Positions 53,001 to 61,626 of a stretch of DNA of 64,000 nt are shown piece by piece. This stretch comes from Brachionus manjavacas (lineage: Eukaryota; Rotifera; Eurotatoria; Ploima; Brachionidae), in assembly GCA_019054805.1 (NCBI GenBank), contig JAHQIY010000002.1, forward strand, positions 62,001-126,000, in the 5' to 3' direction. The notes beneath the pieces were generated by a model, which saw only the letters and a list, made by a program, of their open reading frames with translations, was not told the DNA's origin and did no database searches. Position 1 is the stretch's first letter. Every line of letters begins with the position of its first letter. Both the position numbers and the translations under genes were made by a program.

Positions 53001-53122
53001 GTCAGCCATCATACCAGCGAGCAGGCATCCCACCACCCATTCCCTCACACCAATATGCCAAAAACCAGTACAGATACACCAGCCGGAAATCTTCGGACAG
53101 CGATGAGGATAAAATTTGCTAA
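10195..53122 (+). CDS. STARD9-like: STARD9/KIF16A-type kinesin-3, giant protein without visible START domain
   Basis: Plus-end microtubule motor family that in vertebrates works at centrosomes (STARD9) or endosomes (KIF16B). My exon model is 10195-10326, 10374-10487, 10541-10660, 10706-10812, 10858-11064, 13366-13438, 13495-13562, 13610-13881, 13933-14030, 17220-17324, 21876-22025, 22322-22499, 22558-22695, 22743-22822, 22882-22986, 23044-23141, 23205-23222, 24609-24712, 25253-25868, 26221-26284, 26349-26511, 29659-29784, 29893-30432, 35514-35790, 36302-36468, 36831-37214, 41601-48456, 52455-52507, 52605-53122. It totals 11,931 nt, an exact multiple of three (about 3,976 aa). The start gives [17 protein letters not shown], a normal kinesin N-terminus. 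The neck, FHA and C-terminal module all match STARD9 better than KIF16B, and there is no PX domain. Least certain are the junctions at 26284/26349, 36468/36831 and 52605, where other splice sites also keep or nearly keep the frame. A one-protein transcript is inferred from phase continuity. Confidence 0.88.
11205..11739. mobile_element. Interspersed 0.5-kb element, copy 1
   Basis: Closely similar in collinear order to 49844-50348. Shared landmarks: CATCAATTAATGGACTGAC at the left end, ATCATCAAGCTAGAGTCAAC in the middle, a small palindrome AACCTATC...GGTTTTATTTT, ATTATTAAATAGTCATCTC, and CCCCCAAAAAATxTAAGCC at the right end. The left end and an internal right segment (TTTTGTCAGT...ATTAAATAGTCATC) are imperfect inverted copies, and GTGACAAAAA-type motifs recur in both orientations. 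This suggests a non-autonomous DNA element. It lies in the motor-domain intron 11065-13365. Confidence 0.75.
16321..16480. repeat. Diverged interspersed repeat (copy also at 20015-20150)
   Basis: The two segments share, in order, TTGxCCCTAAxxATGxTTGAAAG, a run of A, TCGCTAAAAATT, and CTTTCATT, with many differences. They lie in consecutive kinesin introns. Family unknown; the match was found by eye and could be partly composition-driven. Confidence 0.4.
16575..16593. repeat. 19-bp motif shared with 55956-55974
   Basis: The sequence TACCGAGCTAAAGCTCCTT occurs identically at 16575 and 55956 and in weaker form near 4678 (GCCGAGCTAAA). All three follow a T-rich TTTATxT stretch. It contains the imperfect palindrome GAGCTaaAGCTC. 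It is probably a conserved piece (perhaps an end) of a repeat family with diverged flanks. Confidence 0.5.
17220..17324 (+). other. Kinesin neck-helix exon
   Basis: A 35-codon exon read in the frame set by the preceding phase-0 junction: [21 protein letters not shown] and then [14 protein letters not shown]. 'LI+EL+xEIxRLKxLL' is the conserved neck coil after the kinesin-3 motor. A different open frame across this exon (17120-17335) is not the coding one. Confidence 0.93.
17616..18821 (-). CDS. Unknown Ser/Asp-rich protein with RPKSA repeats, nested antisense in a kinesin intron
   Basis: A 401-residue frame on the opposite strand inside intron 17325-21875 of the kinesin gene, much more GC-rich than its surroundings. 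I do not recognise the family. Two 13-residue repeats sit at residues 24-36 ([18 protein letters not shown]) and 69-81 ([14 protein letters not shown]). An acidic stretch follows (about 85-120), then Thr/Ser/Asn-rich low complexity. A last segment, [26 protein letters not shown], looks helical and is the most likely conserved part. No signal peptide, membrane span or catalytic motif is seen. I start at the ATG at 18821 (MLVEVISNQ). The frame is open upstream to 18911 but without ATG there, and TTTTTAG just upstream (plus-strand about 18832-18837) could be an acceptor for a 5' exon. An X-box at 18918-18931 suggests RFX control and a ciliary role. The stop overlaps an AATAAA. Confidence 0.75.
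   Translation of the reverse strand: MLVEVISNQSETDSTENLYARMERPKSAKYNLERYKKASAHASRFNKAQSYMTESNYQGSKSAYVGRLRPKSARHNLDKYRQEAVQQISKPAEEEEAAEEDEELEDLEGLLIGEEDSASEPDSDSANQEGRKKSKTKLLSKRALNARLTVGPQVLLNNLPNKTSNFNTYTTFRPTAVTTNYSTNHTTGLKVVHLHPDKENESLDQTNGSINTTTTTNSSSSSSTSSSKLQPVLQEHTDNTDHTDRFKNSHIEATSRELLNDWLKNDDDVDINVKNDDDVIDENLIYTSKYQKNVKTSRFGRGPVSGRTTRSDYSSNSSFSHTKTTESSAFFNREKSGMSDPWAKRNPTLIAQNVLLKHRAELEQITANRTSNTSRTSNTPSLLSHATLNRCLLPDTKYFKK
18918..18931 (-). promoter_or_regulatory. X-box (RFX-factor site) upstream of the nested gene
   Basis: On the minus strand the bases read GTTACCATGACAAC, which satisfies every position of the X-box consensus RYYNYYWWRRNRAC. It lies about 97 bp upstream of the chosen start codon, the typical distance for RFX-driven ciliary genes in worms, flies and vertebrates. 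The region just upstream (18950-19100) is CT-rich on the coding strand, as expected for a promoter. Confidence 0.68.
19100..21875. other. Rest of kinesin intron 17325-21875
   Basis: AT-rich intronic sequence with no supported gene. A GC-richer patch at 21535-21620 stands out but translates into nothing recognisable. The intron ends TTTTAAAAAAAG before 21876. Confidence 0.6.
21876..22025 (+). other. Coiled-coil exon before the FHA domain
   Basis: Fifty codons including [20 protein letters not shown]. The pattern 'NEx+xxELTxxWxxKWN' is a KIF16/STARD9 signature directly before the FHA domain. It supports joining the motor exons to the downstream FHA exons across 4.5 kb. Confidence 0.9.
22052..22260. 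repeat. Small inverted repeat in an intron
   Basis: TATTCCGGCTT at 22052-22062 is inverted at 22250-22260, each next to GACTAAA. This is a possible miniature element or hairpin of about 210 bp within the 296-bp intron 22026-22321. Confidence 0.35.
22322..22822 (+). other. FHA domain exons (about residues 483-614)
   Basis: Three exons encode a forkhead-associated fold, a phosphothreonine-binding module. [14 protein letters not shown] corresponds to STARD9/KIF16B 'YHLKEGxTxxGR'; LSDTHCIF carries the Ser and His of the SxxH core; VNG supplies the Asn-Gly; the domain closes with [21 protein letters not shown]. The usual Arg of the GR motif is Lys here, so phosphopeptide binding may be altered. 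The intron between 22695 and 22743 must start with GC (AAG|GCAAGA) for the frame to hold. Confidence 0.92.
23570..24259. repeat. Pair of direct repeats in a kinesin intron
   Basis: TGACCACCTCTACA followed within a few bases by TAGCTACA and TGTAGT occurs at 23571-23607 and again at 24224-24259. The 650-bp spacing suggests the two ends or two copies of an unknown element, or a local duplication. The surrounding 23520-23880 sequence is less AT-biased than its background. Confidence 0.45.
26512..29658. other. Kinesin intron, no gene
   Basis: About 3.1 kb of AT-rich intron. The open frame 26997-27230 has no recognisable content and the base composition of its surroundings. I see no mobile element here. 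Confidence 0.65.
31609..32136. mobile_element. Large hairpin (MITE-like) element
   Basis: The outer arms begin TTTTGATTATA at 31609 and end TATAATCAAAA at 32136. They include a long match, TCTTGAAGTTGATGATCAAT (31631-31650) inverted at about 32092-32114. A second, inner pair (about 31707-31765 against 31876-31940) contains GTAAAGTTTATTTTGAAAT and its inverse. The whole 528 bp could fold into one stem. No ORF and no convincing target duplication are seen. Confidence 0.65.
33125..34075 (-). mobile_element. LINE remnant (CR1/L2-like), RT C-terminus and 3' end
   Basis: Minus strand, several frameshifts. From 34070 downward: [21 protein letters not shown] (catalytic YADD at 34017-34006), [55 protein letters not shown], then [46 protein letters not shown] and a stop near 33250. 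The 3' UTR carries CTACATGTTAGG-related sequence and ends in a short (TAG)n run at 33132-33147 (plus strand), as CR1/L2 elements often end in microsatellites. The copy at 62215-62475 has the same tail. Confidence 0.88.
35514..37214 (+). other. Kinesin exons 35514-35790, 36302-36468 and 36831-37214
   Basis: Three exons linked by phase to the exon at 29893 upstream and the giant exon downstream. The first ends [24 protein letters not shown]. The third is basic and helical ([36 protein letters not shown]). The second can end at GC (AAAAAG|GCAAGT, 36468) or at GT four bases later. The acceptor of the third is uncertain between 36829, 36831 and 36853. All choices keep frame with one of the donors. 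Confidence 0.65.
37215..41600. other. 4.4-kb kinesin intron before the giant exon
   Basis: Mostly AT-rich with no gene. The open frame 38674-38940 is not supported. The last 500 bp (41040-41390) are of clearly higher complexity and contain an X-box match, so they may be an internal promoter. Confidence 0.6.
41286..41299 (+). promoter_or_regulatory. X-box-like motif before the giant exon
   Basis: ATTGCCATAGAAAC fits RYYNYYWWRRNRAC at all 14 positions. It lies 300 bp upstream of the giant exon, in a GC-richer patch of the intron. It may mark an alternative promoter, or be chance. Confidence 0.4.
42261..42274. promoter_or_regulatory. Perfect palindromic X-box inside the giant exon
   Basis: GTTGCCATGGCAAC is the ideal symmetric RFX X-box. 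Here it is coding (Cys-Gly-Cys-His-Gly-Asn region). Possible regulatory use is inference; it may equally be chance in coding sequence. Confidence 0.4.
44330..46115 (+). repeat. Intragenic repeat array, eight units, 222-bp core period
   Basis: Eight units carry the pattern [21 protein letters not shown] followed by [14 protein letters not shown]. Units begin near 44333, 44680, 44930, 45150, 45372, 45570, 45755 and 45985. Three consecutive copies are spaced exactly 222 bp apart (GATGAATCATTA at 44999, 45221 and 45443), so the period is 74 codons and the frame is kept. A larger segment ([20 protein letters not shown] to ETGDIKKSE) occurs twice, 885 bp apart. The copies are nearly identical in DNA in the centre and diverge outward, which points to recent unequal crossing-over. 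Confidence 0.92.
47455..48456 (+). other. STARD9-like conserved C-terminal module (about residues 3455-3787)
   Basis: Collinear similarity to the segment that precedes the START domain in vertebrate STARD9, judged from memory of that family. [20 protein letters not shown] (from residue 3457) matches '[19 protein letters not shown]'. [17 protein letters not shown] follows, then [17 protein letters not shown] (matching 'LPSRRREYLQQLRKDVV') and [20 protein letters not shown] (matching 'LMLQDYQQAxEEAKVEIxRA'). It is strongly helical. This order is the main reason for calling the gene STARD9-like rather than KIF16B-like. Confidence 0.85.
48781..49527. repeat. Direct repeats flanking a palindromic element
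   Basis: About 75 bp (AGAAAACTTAAAATATT... to TTTTAGATTTAATATT) at 48781-48857 recur at about 49449-49527 with a few changes. Between them sits the inverted repeat 48999-49231. The layout suggests a duplication spanning the palindrome, or terminal repeats of an unknown element. Confidence 0.6.
48999..49231. mobile_element. Palindromic foldback/MITE-like element in an (ATT)n tract
   Basis: Arms of about 85-95 bp (48999-49084 and 49138-49231) are almost perfect inverted copies around a short loop. The arms start with (ATT)n and continue TTCAATGAACGCCTTGTAGG, then TGATGTTAAAAATAAAAAA-type sequence. The near-identity of the arms suggests either recent insertion or strong correction. No ORF. Confidence 0.7.
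49844..50348. mobile_element. Interspersed 0.5-kb element, copy 2
   Basis: Second copy of the element at 11205-11739, same orientation, 38 kb away in the intron after the giant exon. The copies are collinear with small indels; this one lacks about 24 bp near the right end and has a TA-dinucleotide expansion (ATATATATATAT near 50225). Confidence 0.75.
50726..51009. mobile_element. hAT-type MITE with exact 8-bp target duplication
   Basis: 284 bp bounded by perfect 21-bp inverted repeats starting CAGACTTGTTTTTAAG and ending in its inverse, flanked by identical ATCTAAAC (50718-50725 and 51010-51017). Eight-bp duplications and CAG-type ends are characteristic of hAT transposons. The interior continues as an imperfect palindrome (AGTTTAGTCGAGTCAACTAA against TTAGTTGACTTGACTAAACT). 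No coding capacity. Confidence 0.85.
52455..53122 (+). other. Last two kinesin exons (Ser-rich tail)
   Basis: Exon 52455-52507 ([17 protein letters not shown]) joins the giant exon through a split Asn codon. The last exon encodes [20 protein letters not shown], then [20 protein letters not shown], a Ser/Thr/Pro-rich middle and the end [10 protein letters not shown], stop at 53120-53122. The best-looking acceptor (52584) would throw the reader into another open frame that runs to 53255; the acceptor at 52604 keeps this frame. I prefer this frame by composition and charge pattern. AATAAA follows at about 53152. Confidence 0.65.
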
Positions 53123-54388
53123 CAATTCACCGCAGAGTTCAGTCCTATTCTTGAATAAAAAAAACACTCGATGTAGATTATGTGCTGGTGGTGCTCCTTT
53201 AGAAAACGATAAAAAAAAGTTTCTCAGCCATAACTCCATTCCCATTTACTTCTAGATGAAGTTTTTGAATTTTTTTTTAAAAGCTGATAATCCTGAAATT
53301 TCACTAAAATAATTCTCTATTTTTATGAATTTCTTCTAGCATTAGATATTTGTTTTTTTTCCTTTTATAAATCAATAATTATCAAATTTTAGGTAGCTTC
53401 CCAAAGATTTATTTTGCCAAAATTTTTAAAATTTCTTTATTAAAATTTATTTTTAAGATGTAAATAAAATCTATTTTAAAAATAATTTTTTTTTTATTTA
53501 AAAAATGCATCGCCAAACCTCAAAATCAACCGAACTTCTTGAATCCTGGAGCTTTGGCAATTAAAAATTTGATATTATACTTTTTGATAGCAAGTATTTT
53601 TAAGATTACTCTCGATTTTTTTCAAAATATCCCAAATGTCAAATAAAGGCTTAAATATTTTCTGGGATTTTAAATTAAATATTAATATATGCTGACAGAA
53701 AAAACTAAAGATGGTCATTATATTTATTGAAATATTGAAATAAAGTAATTCTAGTCACAAAAATATTTATTCAAATTAAAAAGATATTATTTTTTTAAAT
53801 GCAATTTTCTTTAATTTTTGACGCATTTCTACGCTAAACTTCAACCGAATTTCTTCAAAAGGTACAGATAGCACTAATCATATTTAATTAAAAATTTTTC
53901 TCAAAATTTTAAATAATATTTAATAAAAAATCAAATTATTTTTACCCTCTATTGAAGGTAATTTTAGATAGACTTTAGAGATCTTGAAAATTTAGAAAAA
54001 AGTTAATAATTTTAATTTTTTCTTTCAAATTAAATATTTTATATTAGTATAATTTAAGAATAAAAAAGAAGAAAAGAGGCGAAATAAAAAGAAAAAACTG
54101 TTTTGAAGAACCAGCAATTTTTGTTTTTTATTTAATTAATATTTTTTTAATTTCAAAAAAAATTTTTGAAAAATTATTCCACTCTTAATTATCTATATAA
54201 TATACTTTTATATTTCACTATATTTATTTTACTTTTTTTATAATTTGCTTTATATTTAATTTTAATTTGGATTTTTTTTAATCTGAAAGCACAACTCACT
54301 CTGTACAGTTAAATTAACATAAAAATTAAGTCATAACTAAAAGAGACAAAATAAAAAAACTTACTTTTTCTAATGATTCCTTTTAAAA

Positions 54389-54417
54389 ATTATTATTATT
54401 ATTATTATTATTATTTA
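54389..54417. repeat. (ATT)n microsatellite
   Basis: About nine uninterrupted TTA/ATT units followed by TTTATTTA. Similar tracts occur at 49007 and 49205 within the palindromic element. Confidence 0.9.
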
Positions 54418-56199
54418 TTTACAATCTGTTTCATGATAAAGGACATTAAGATAATAATCAAAACAAAAAAAAAATTTCAAATTTTTTTATTTAATTTTTT
54501 ATTTAATTTTCTTTTTATAATTTTTAAATTAATTTAAAAGCTTAATAAAAATTTTTCTTAAATTACAATAGTTTTCATTTTTAAATAAAAGTTTCAATAA
54601 TTTTATAATATTGTATTTCTTTTAAATAAAGTGTTAATTAATTATTTTTTAATGATCATAATATTTTTATTCAGAAAATTTATAAACCAGATTTAGTTTT
54701 TTGAAAAAAATTATATTATTTTTATTTTTGAAGAAATACTACCCCAGGATTCTAGTCAATTTCAAACAATTCAATCCATCTTTCAAGCTCCATTTAGTTT
54801 TTAAATGATATATAGCCTTCGGATATACAATCAAAGCAAATTATTTTCGTTTGCTGCAATCAAATCACACAATTGCTGATATATTGATGATAAAATATAA
54901 TTCTTACATGTTTCTCCCTTTATTTAAAGGACCAGGACCTAATTTTTGAAAGATTTTCATTTAAAATAAGTCTAAAACATACACACATCAAGATTGCAAA
55001 AAACAACACCGGGTGTAAATCACCAAAATTTTTAGAAAAGTTAAATTTTTTCAGATACATTTATTCCTAATTATCTGAATTTAACTATACAAACATTTTC
55101 ATCTAAAAAAAAATTTGTCATCACCTATAAATTTTAAATAAAAAAAAAAACACCCAAAAACTCCCTCATAACTTTCCAGATACACCCAAAAACAGATTAT
55201 ATTTTTGAACACAACATAAAAATATCTCCTAGATAATGTAGTTTTTATAGATTAATTTATTTGATTTTGCCATTAAAAATCGAAAAAACAACTTTTTGGC
55301 TCTTCGACAATACATCCTGATTTTTTTGCCCTTTTCCATTTTGCAAAATTGCAATTACAGGTTATCGATCCTGAGGAATCTGAAAATAAATTCAGATTTT
55401 TTCTATCTGAATTAGTTTTTAAAAAAAAATTTTTACTATTTTTTTTAGATTTTGTTAAATGTTTATAACAACTCTATAACAATCTTCTAAAAAAAGTCAA
55501 ATGTACGGAAAAGGTTAAAAATAAATCATTCCTAACTTTTTTTAATTTTTAGACAAAATTTTTTATTTTTTTGAATTTATTATATTTAAAAGTTTGGTAG
55601 ACGCACAAACTGATCTTGTATTTTTGAGTGTATTAAACAAAACGTAACTTACTCCCCATCTAAATAAATTAACTCTTTTTTAGGCAGATATTTTATAAAA
55701 ATGAATGGTTTTTGAAATACTTTTCAAAAAATATAAATAATTTATACATTTTGGATAAAAAATTATCCATAATTCATTTTTGAATTGTGTTCATATATTT
55801 TTCCAAAAGTAACAACTAAAATCTGGGATAATTTTTGAATTTTCAGAAATTTAAAGACAAAAAGAATCAGCTAAAAAATTTAGCAGATAATTTTTGATTG
55901 TTTGACTTTTAACTCAATTTATTTCTGAGTAGGTTTTTATTTATCTGATTAACTGTACCGAGCTAAAGCTCCTTCAGATTGAAAATAAAAATTAAAAAAG
56001 TAGCAAAATGGAATTAAAAATAATAAAAAAAAATGAAAGTAAAATAACTTATTTTACCGACATTTTTGCTCAGTTAAAAAATTCATCACATATAATAATT
56101 TTTAAAATAATCCGTATATATTTTCAAAAGCATTATCTTTTTTTAATTAATTATTTTCAAATTTTATTTAAAAAAAAACTTTTAATTAGTTAAGAAGAT

Positions 56200-56345
56200 T
56201 TTCCGGACAAGCCTCTACCAACTGCTTATAGAGGACCATCTTTTTCACTAAAAGAGTAGTTAATGAATGGAATGGTTAATCTCCGGAAGTAATTGAAGCT
56301 TCAACAGTTGATCAATTCAAAAAAGATATAATGATATCAAAAAAA
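56200..56345 (+). mobile_element. LINE ORF tail remnant
   Basis: One frame reads TIFFTKRVVNEWNG, a stop, then SPEVIEASTVDQFKKDIM. This matches the usual LINE end 'FFxNRVVxxWNxLPxxVVxAxxVxxFKxxL'. Only this last piece survives. It belongs to the same broad class as the LINEs at 1905 and 33125 but not to the same subfamily. Confidence 0.75.
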
Positions 56346-59009
56346 AAAAATTTTAAACCAAAACCAGAAAGAGAAGGTGCCAAATATTAAAACCACAATC
56401 GTTTTTTTTTGTTTTATTCATTTAATAAATTATTTAAATTTATTATTATAAAATTATAAAATAAAGTAATTCACAATCATTTTACTATTCCCATAGTGTG
56501 TCACTTTCTGCGCTATTTATATTAAATAAACAATTATTAGTTGTTAAAACTAGAATTTTGTTTGAAATTGTTAATTTTTAAGCTTAAAGATTAATTATAA
56601 ATTAAAATATTCAACTGATCAAAAATTCTTGACAATTGTTTTAGGGAAAGTTTGATGATCAAAAATTAAGGAGATTGCGTAATGTTACATAAGCTTTATT
56701 TAAAAAGAAGAGTTGATATGCTTGTTATTAATATTTTGTAAAGTGTACCTATCAAAAAATAAACTACAGATGCATTTCATATTTTTTTTAAATAAGAGAA
56801 CATTTTTACAAAGACTGTTTTGATAAATTGTTTTAGTAACGTCTGGTTAAAATGCTACAAAATTTATTTTTTTGTGTAAAATTTCTAAAGATAAATAAAG
56901 CAAATAGAAAGCCTAGTCTGGTTTGAGAACTATCAATTCCATGGTTATGTCAGAAATTTTAGATTTTTTTTCTGTTGGATATTTTAAATTACAAATTGGC
57001 TAAATAAATAAACTTAAAAATTTATAAAATCTTTTTATTCGAAACAAAAATAAAACTTAATACTTATTCTGAATAAATTCAAAAAATACCACATACCGTA
57101 TGCAGTCGAAAGGAAAAATCTCGATTTTTGTATTTTATTAATGGTGTTATTTTTATTTTATGCTAGGTAAATCCGCTATTTTTAAAAGAAGATTACTGAT
57201 AGAGTTTGCGTGATTTAAACAAAACTTCCTTCAGGCTGAGAAAATAACATGTAGCTTTAGGAGAACATAAAAACTTTATCTGTTTTATTTCAACATTTAT
57301 TTGTTATTAAGCATAAATTTCCATAGTTTAAATTTCAAATGAAAATACTTTTGAAAATATAAAACTAAATAGAGTGAATGAACCACGTAATTTGATATTT
57401 GGAGATTGTTCTAAGCGCTTTAACCCCAAAACAAAGCTTGGTATTCATTTAATTTAGAGATTTTTTTGTTTGAGCCAACTCGCCAAAAGAGTCTTCGAAA
57501 TTTAGATTGGTATTTGGCAACTATTTTTATTATAATTTTTTTTTTTTGAAAGCTTAATTCAAGAGCCAAAATTCAAATTTTATCTCAAGTCTGGCGTTCT
57601 AGACTAATTCTCAGAGCCCTAGATTAGATAAAATATGCTGAAGCGTAAAGATATATCTATCAGATTTGTGAGTTTATTCAAATTTATTCTAGATCCGGAC
57701 TTATATTTCAATTAAAATAGTTTTATGAGCTAGAGATTGTTGGGAAAATTAGATATAAGCTTTTGAATTAATTTATTAATTTGTTAATTGCACTTTCGGC
57801 AATTCATGCAGATAAAGATATTCAGAGTTTTTAGTTTATTTAAATAATAAGTCAAGTTAAAAATTAATTAATCCAAAACGAGCTGATGTATTAAATTAAA
57901 TTTTTTTGGAAAAGAAAAATTTTTAAATTTTAAAATTTACGATAGAGATTTTTTTAATCTTGAATCTTCAGAAGAATGGAGAAAAATTTCTGGTCTTTTT
58001 TAAGGCACGATAGAGCTTGTTTTAGAATATTAAAATATATAAGATTTTAAATGAAAAAGTTGTTTTTCTTTATAGAATAAAATAATAAATAAAAGCAATC
58101 AACTCGATTGACGCAAAATATTTGAATTTGAATTTGGCTCTTTATTTGAAGCCAATTTTTATAATCAACTAGGGTTTGTGATGTAATTGTACTAATTAAA
58201 AACAAAAAAACTTTGTTTTTATTTTCATAAATACCAAAGAGTAATAATTTGCTAAAAATTTTTAATCGAGCTTTCTAGATATTAAATATAAATAATTATT
58301 AACTAGGACTCGAATTAAAAATTATTTAAGATGTTAAAAGTTTAAGTCTGAAATTAGATTAAGTGAACAAATGGGTGGTCTAAGATGCTTTAGATTAAAA
58401 GCATGTTTGTTTAAGTAAAAAGCATTTTAGCAAATTCAAAAAAAAATCTAATTAAGAGACTATTTTTATATTTTTATGATTATTAATATTTAAAGACCGA
58501 AGAATTATGATTTTTTATCTTCATTTAATCAAGAAAGTATTAACCTATTTTCATTTTAGCATTTTAGCATTTAACTTATCACAAGACTTGAGAATTTTTT
58601 TCTATCCGAATTCGATTTAGTTTCAAATTAATTAAATTGATACCATAACTCTTATATATTTTTTATTTTATTCAATTACTAAAATATTTAAATTTATTTT
58701 TGAATACTAAAAGAATTGATTTGTAATCTTTATGAAATTGTTGGTAAATTTAATTGAAATCAACTTTCTTATTTTTTTTTGACTCTTAATATTTTGGCAC
58801 AATATTTTTTTAGTAAAAATTCCACAGAAATAGTAAAAAACCCATGAATATATAATAAAGTAATAATATTACTTTTGTGTCAATTTTTTTATATAAAATT
58901 AATAAAAATAGTAAGAATACCCAAAAAAAAATAATTTTTTCCATTTAATCAATAATAAAAAATATTTTTAGTAAAAAAAAAAAAAAAAAATATCAAAAAA
59001 ATTAATTTT

Positions 59010-59300
59010 TTTTCCTAGTACAACCATTTGGGCAATTTTTAACCTCTTTTTTCTTCATTGGGGCATTACAAGTTTTACAAATATTCTCTATTGATAAAGC
59101 AGGATCATTCGGCTTGTGTCTTTTATATGATGTTGGAGCTTGTTCAAGTTCTTTATCCGAATCTTCTTCAGATTCAAGTATGGCATTCTTTTCGTTCTAA
59201 ATACAGTCCGCTGGTTGATGTTGTAGGCACGACCTTGTTTTCTTTTTTGATTCTCGCTTTGGCTTGTATATCCATGCCAATATCATTGAAGTTCATCAAT
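59010..59300 (-). pseudogene. Remnant of a Cys-containing reading frame (possibly transposon-derived)
   Basis: On the minus strand: FNDIGMDIQAKARIKKEN and VVPTTSTSGLYLERKECHT, then after a frame change ESEEDSDKELEQAPTSYKRH, KPNDPALSIENICKTCNAP, MKKKEVKNCPNGCTRKKN and a stop. The pattern CxxCx(n)CxxxC resembles a small zinc-binding tail. Composition and coherence exceed the background, but I do not recognise the family. The frame shift suggests a dead copy; an intron is less likely. The open frame on the plus strand here is its shadow. Confidence 0.4.
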
Positions 59301-61626
59301 TCTAAAAAAATTAATATTAATAAATTTAAAGAAAATTTTTTGTATTATGTTTTCATTAATTTAATTGATTTATTTATAATAAGTTGAGAAAAAAAGGAAA
59401 GAGATAAAAATTTATAATTTTTGTTGATTTTTTATATAAATTTGTGGTAATTTTACTAATTTTATTGCGTTAAATACTGACAGCCTTTTTTTTTTATTTA
59501 AATCAGACCAACTTGACAAACTTACTTGTTACTTCTATCTTATTAAATAATGAATTTTCAAAATTAAATTTCAAGCCTTTTTTTACCGTGTTGAATTTAT
59601 TTTTGATAAAGCATTTACTTTTTAGATTTTAAGCCGGATTTTGACCAAGATTTTAGCTCGAATAAAATTAAATTTGAACAAAAAAGCAATTCTATTTTTC
59701 ATAAAGACAAATATATGAGAAACCTTAGAATTAACTAAAAAAAAATAGTTCATTAATTTTGATTTCTTTTTGTATTTTAGAAATTCACCAAAAAATAAAA
59801 ATAAATTTAAGCCTATTTTAAATCTAAGAATTCTCATCTATTTTCTTCATTTCTTCTTCTAATAGCTTCTATTCCCAGTGGAGCATAAAACGTTATTATA
59901 AACCCCTTCATTTTGATCTTTCCTTGGCTGCTTTTTCAACTTTTCTCCATGCTAGTATCATCTTTTTAAGCTTTTTTTCAGCTGATCATCTCAAAGTCTT
60001 CATTGGTTTTACTGCATTTATTTTCCATGAGGTGTCAAAAAAAATGCAACTCTAAGGATGCTGTGGCTGACTTCCTAAGTCAAGGACTTTTGAGTCGACT
60101 TCTACAGACCGTGATGTAAATTGGTCTTTCTTTTCTGTATAGCTCTTCGTTTGAAATTAGATTTTGAGAGAATAATTTGAGCATTTTTCGTGGTTATCCA
60201 ATATTAGACTAATTTTAACAAAAAAAATTTTTGTTACAAAATAATTTACAGATACGGGTGGCCTTTAAAAATCTAAGATCAAAGATTTTTTAAAAATAAA
60301 ATCAAGCTTTAATTTTTTTCTATAATCATCAGCAAAATTTTAATCTAAAGGATTACTATAAGAACAAAGATTAATAAAAAAATCATCTTTTGAATTATTT
60401 GATAGTTTTTATCTTTATTAGTAGTTGTTTTTAATTTTTGTTATATTTAAAAATTAAAAAATGTAAATCATCATTTTATTTTTATTAGGAAGCTTAAATC
60501 TACAAACTGATATTTTTTCTGAAAGAAAATGTTTTACAAGGGTTACTAGATATATGTAGTTCTATTTATTAATCATTATTTGGCTTTAATGTACTAATTA
60601 TTAATTCAATTAGAAAAATTACATAAAAATGCATTCAATTAAATGACACTAAATTGCTAGGACTGACTAAAAATACTGGTCAAGGGGAACGAATATCCAG
60701 ATGAGGAAAAAAATGGAATGCGATGCTTTTTAATGATGCATTAAATATGAGAGTTAAATTCCATTTTCTCCTAAAAAAAAACATAAAATAAATATTTTAG
60801 ATATTAATTAATTTTGCAAATGAATCTTAATTTGCATTAAATATTATCTTGTTAAAATTTTACAAAGATAAATTTTTTTTTAATTCTATAACAAAAGCTA
60901 GTCCTGTTTTAATTATTTATGAAAAATAAGGTTCTTACTAAACTAATTGATTTTTAGTTCAAATTTAATAATGACAGTTAAAAAAAATCCAGTGTTAATT
61001 AACGAACCTGTTTAAAAAAATTAATTAATAAATGGAAAACAAATCTGAAAAACTTTTTTTTGCTGGAAAATATTAATTTAAAAATAAAAATATTTAATGA
61101 TAATAAAAATCAAGATTTATTTTCTAATTAGGCTCATTTTAAATCTTTGTCTGACTTGGTAACTTCCATTATTAAGTCTTTGCTTTTTTTTTAATATTGA
61201 TTTTTTTTATAAAATTAAAAAATAATTGACAATATTTTTAAAAGAAATTCACTTAATTTTTTTAAAGAATAAGTTGATTTTTACAGTATTGCTGAAATAG
61301 TGACATAGTTTTAATTTTTAAAGTCTGGTTATTTAACTTAACCAAATGAAAATTATTTGATCGGAAACCATATACGAAAAAATAATCTTAATGATATTTA
61401 TGCAAGAATTAAAGTGTAGAAAATTTATTTAAAAAAAGGAAAATATTTTTAAATATTTTTTTATAATATATAATTATTTTACGAACAACATTTTTTCCGT
61501 AAGCTGAAGAAACAATTTAAGATTTTCTCTTTTTTGATTTTTTTGTCCAATTTATTTATTTTTTGATGCGTTTCTTTATTTAAAGTGAAGGACGCGAGCA
61601 GACCTCATGTGGTAAACGACGTTTGT

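Noticed and set aside
59058..59387. 109-codon plus-strand frame
   Set aside because: Its first half is antisense to the more coherent minus-strand Cys-rich remnant, and its second half is AT-rich background.
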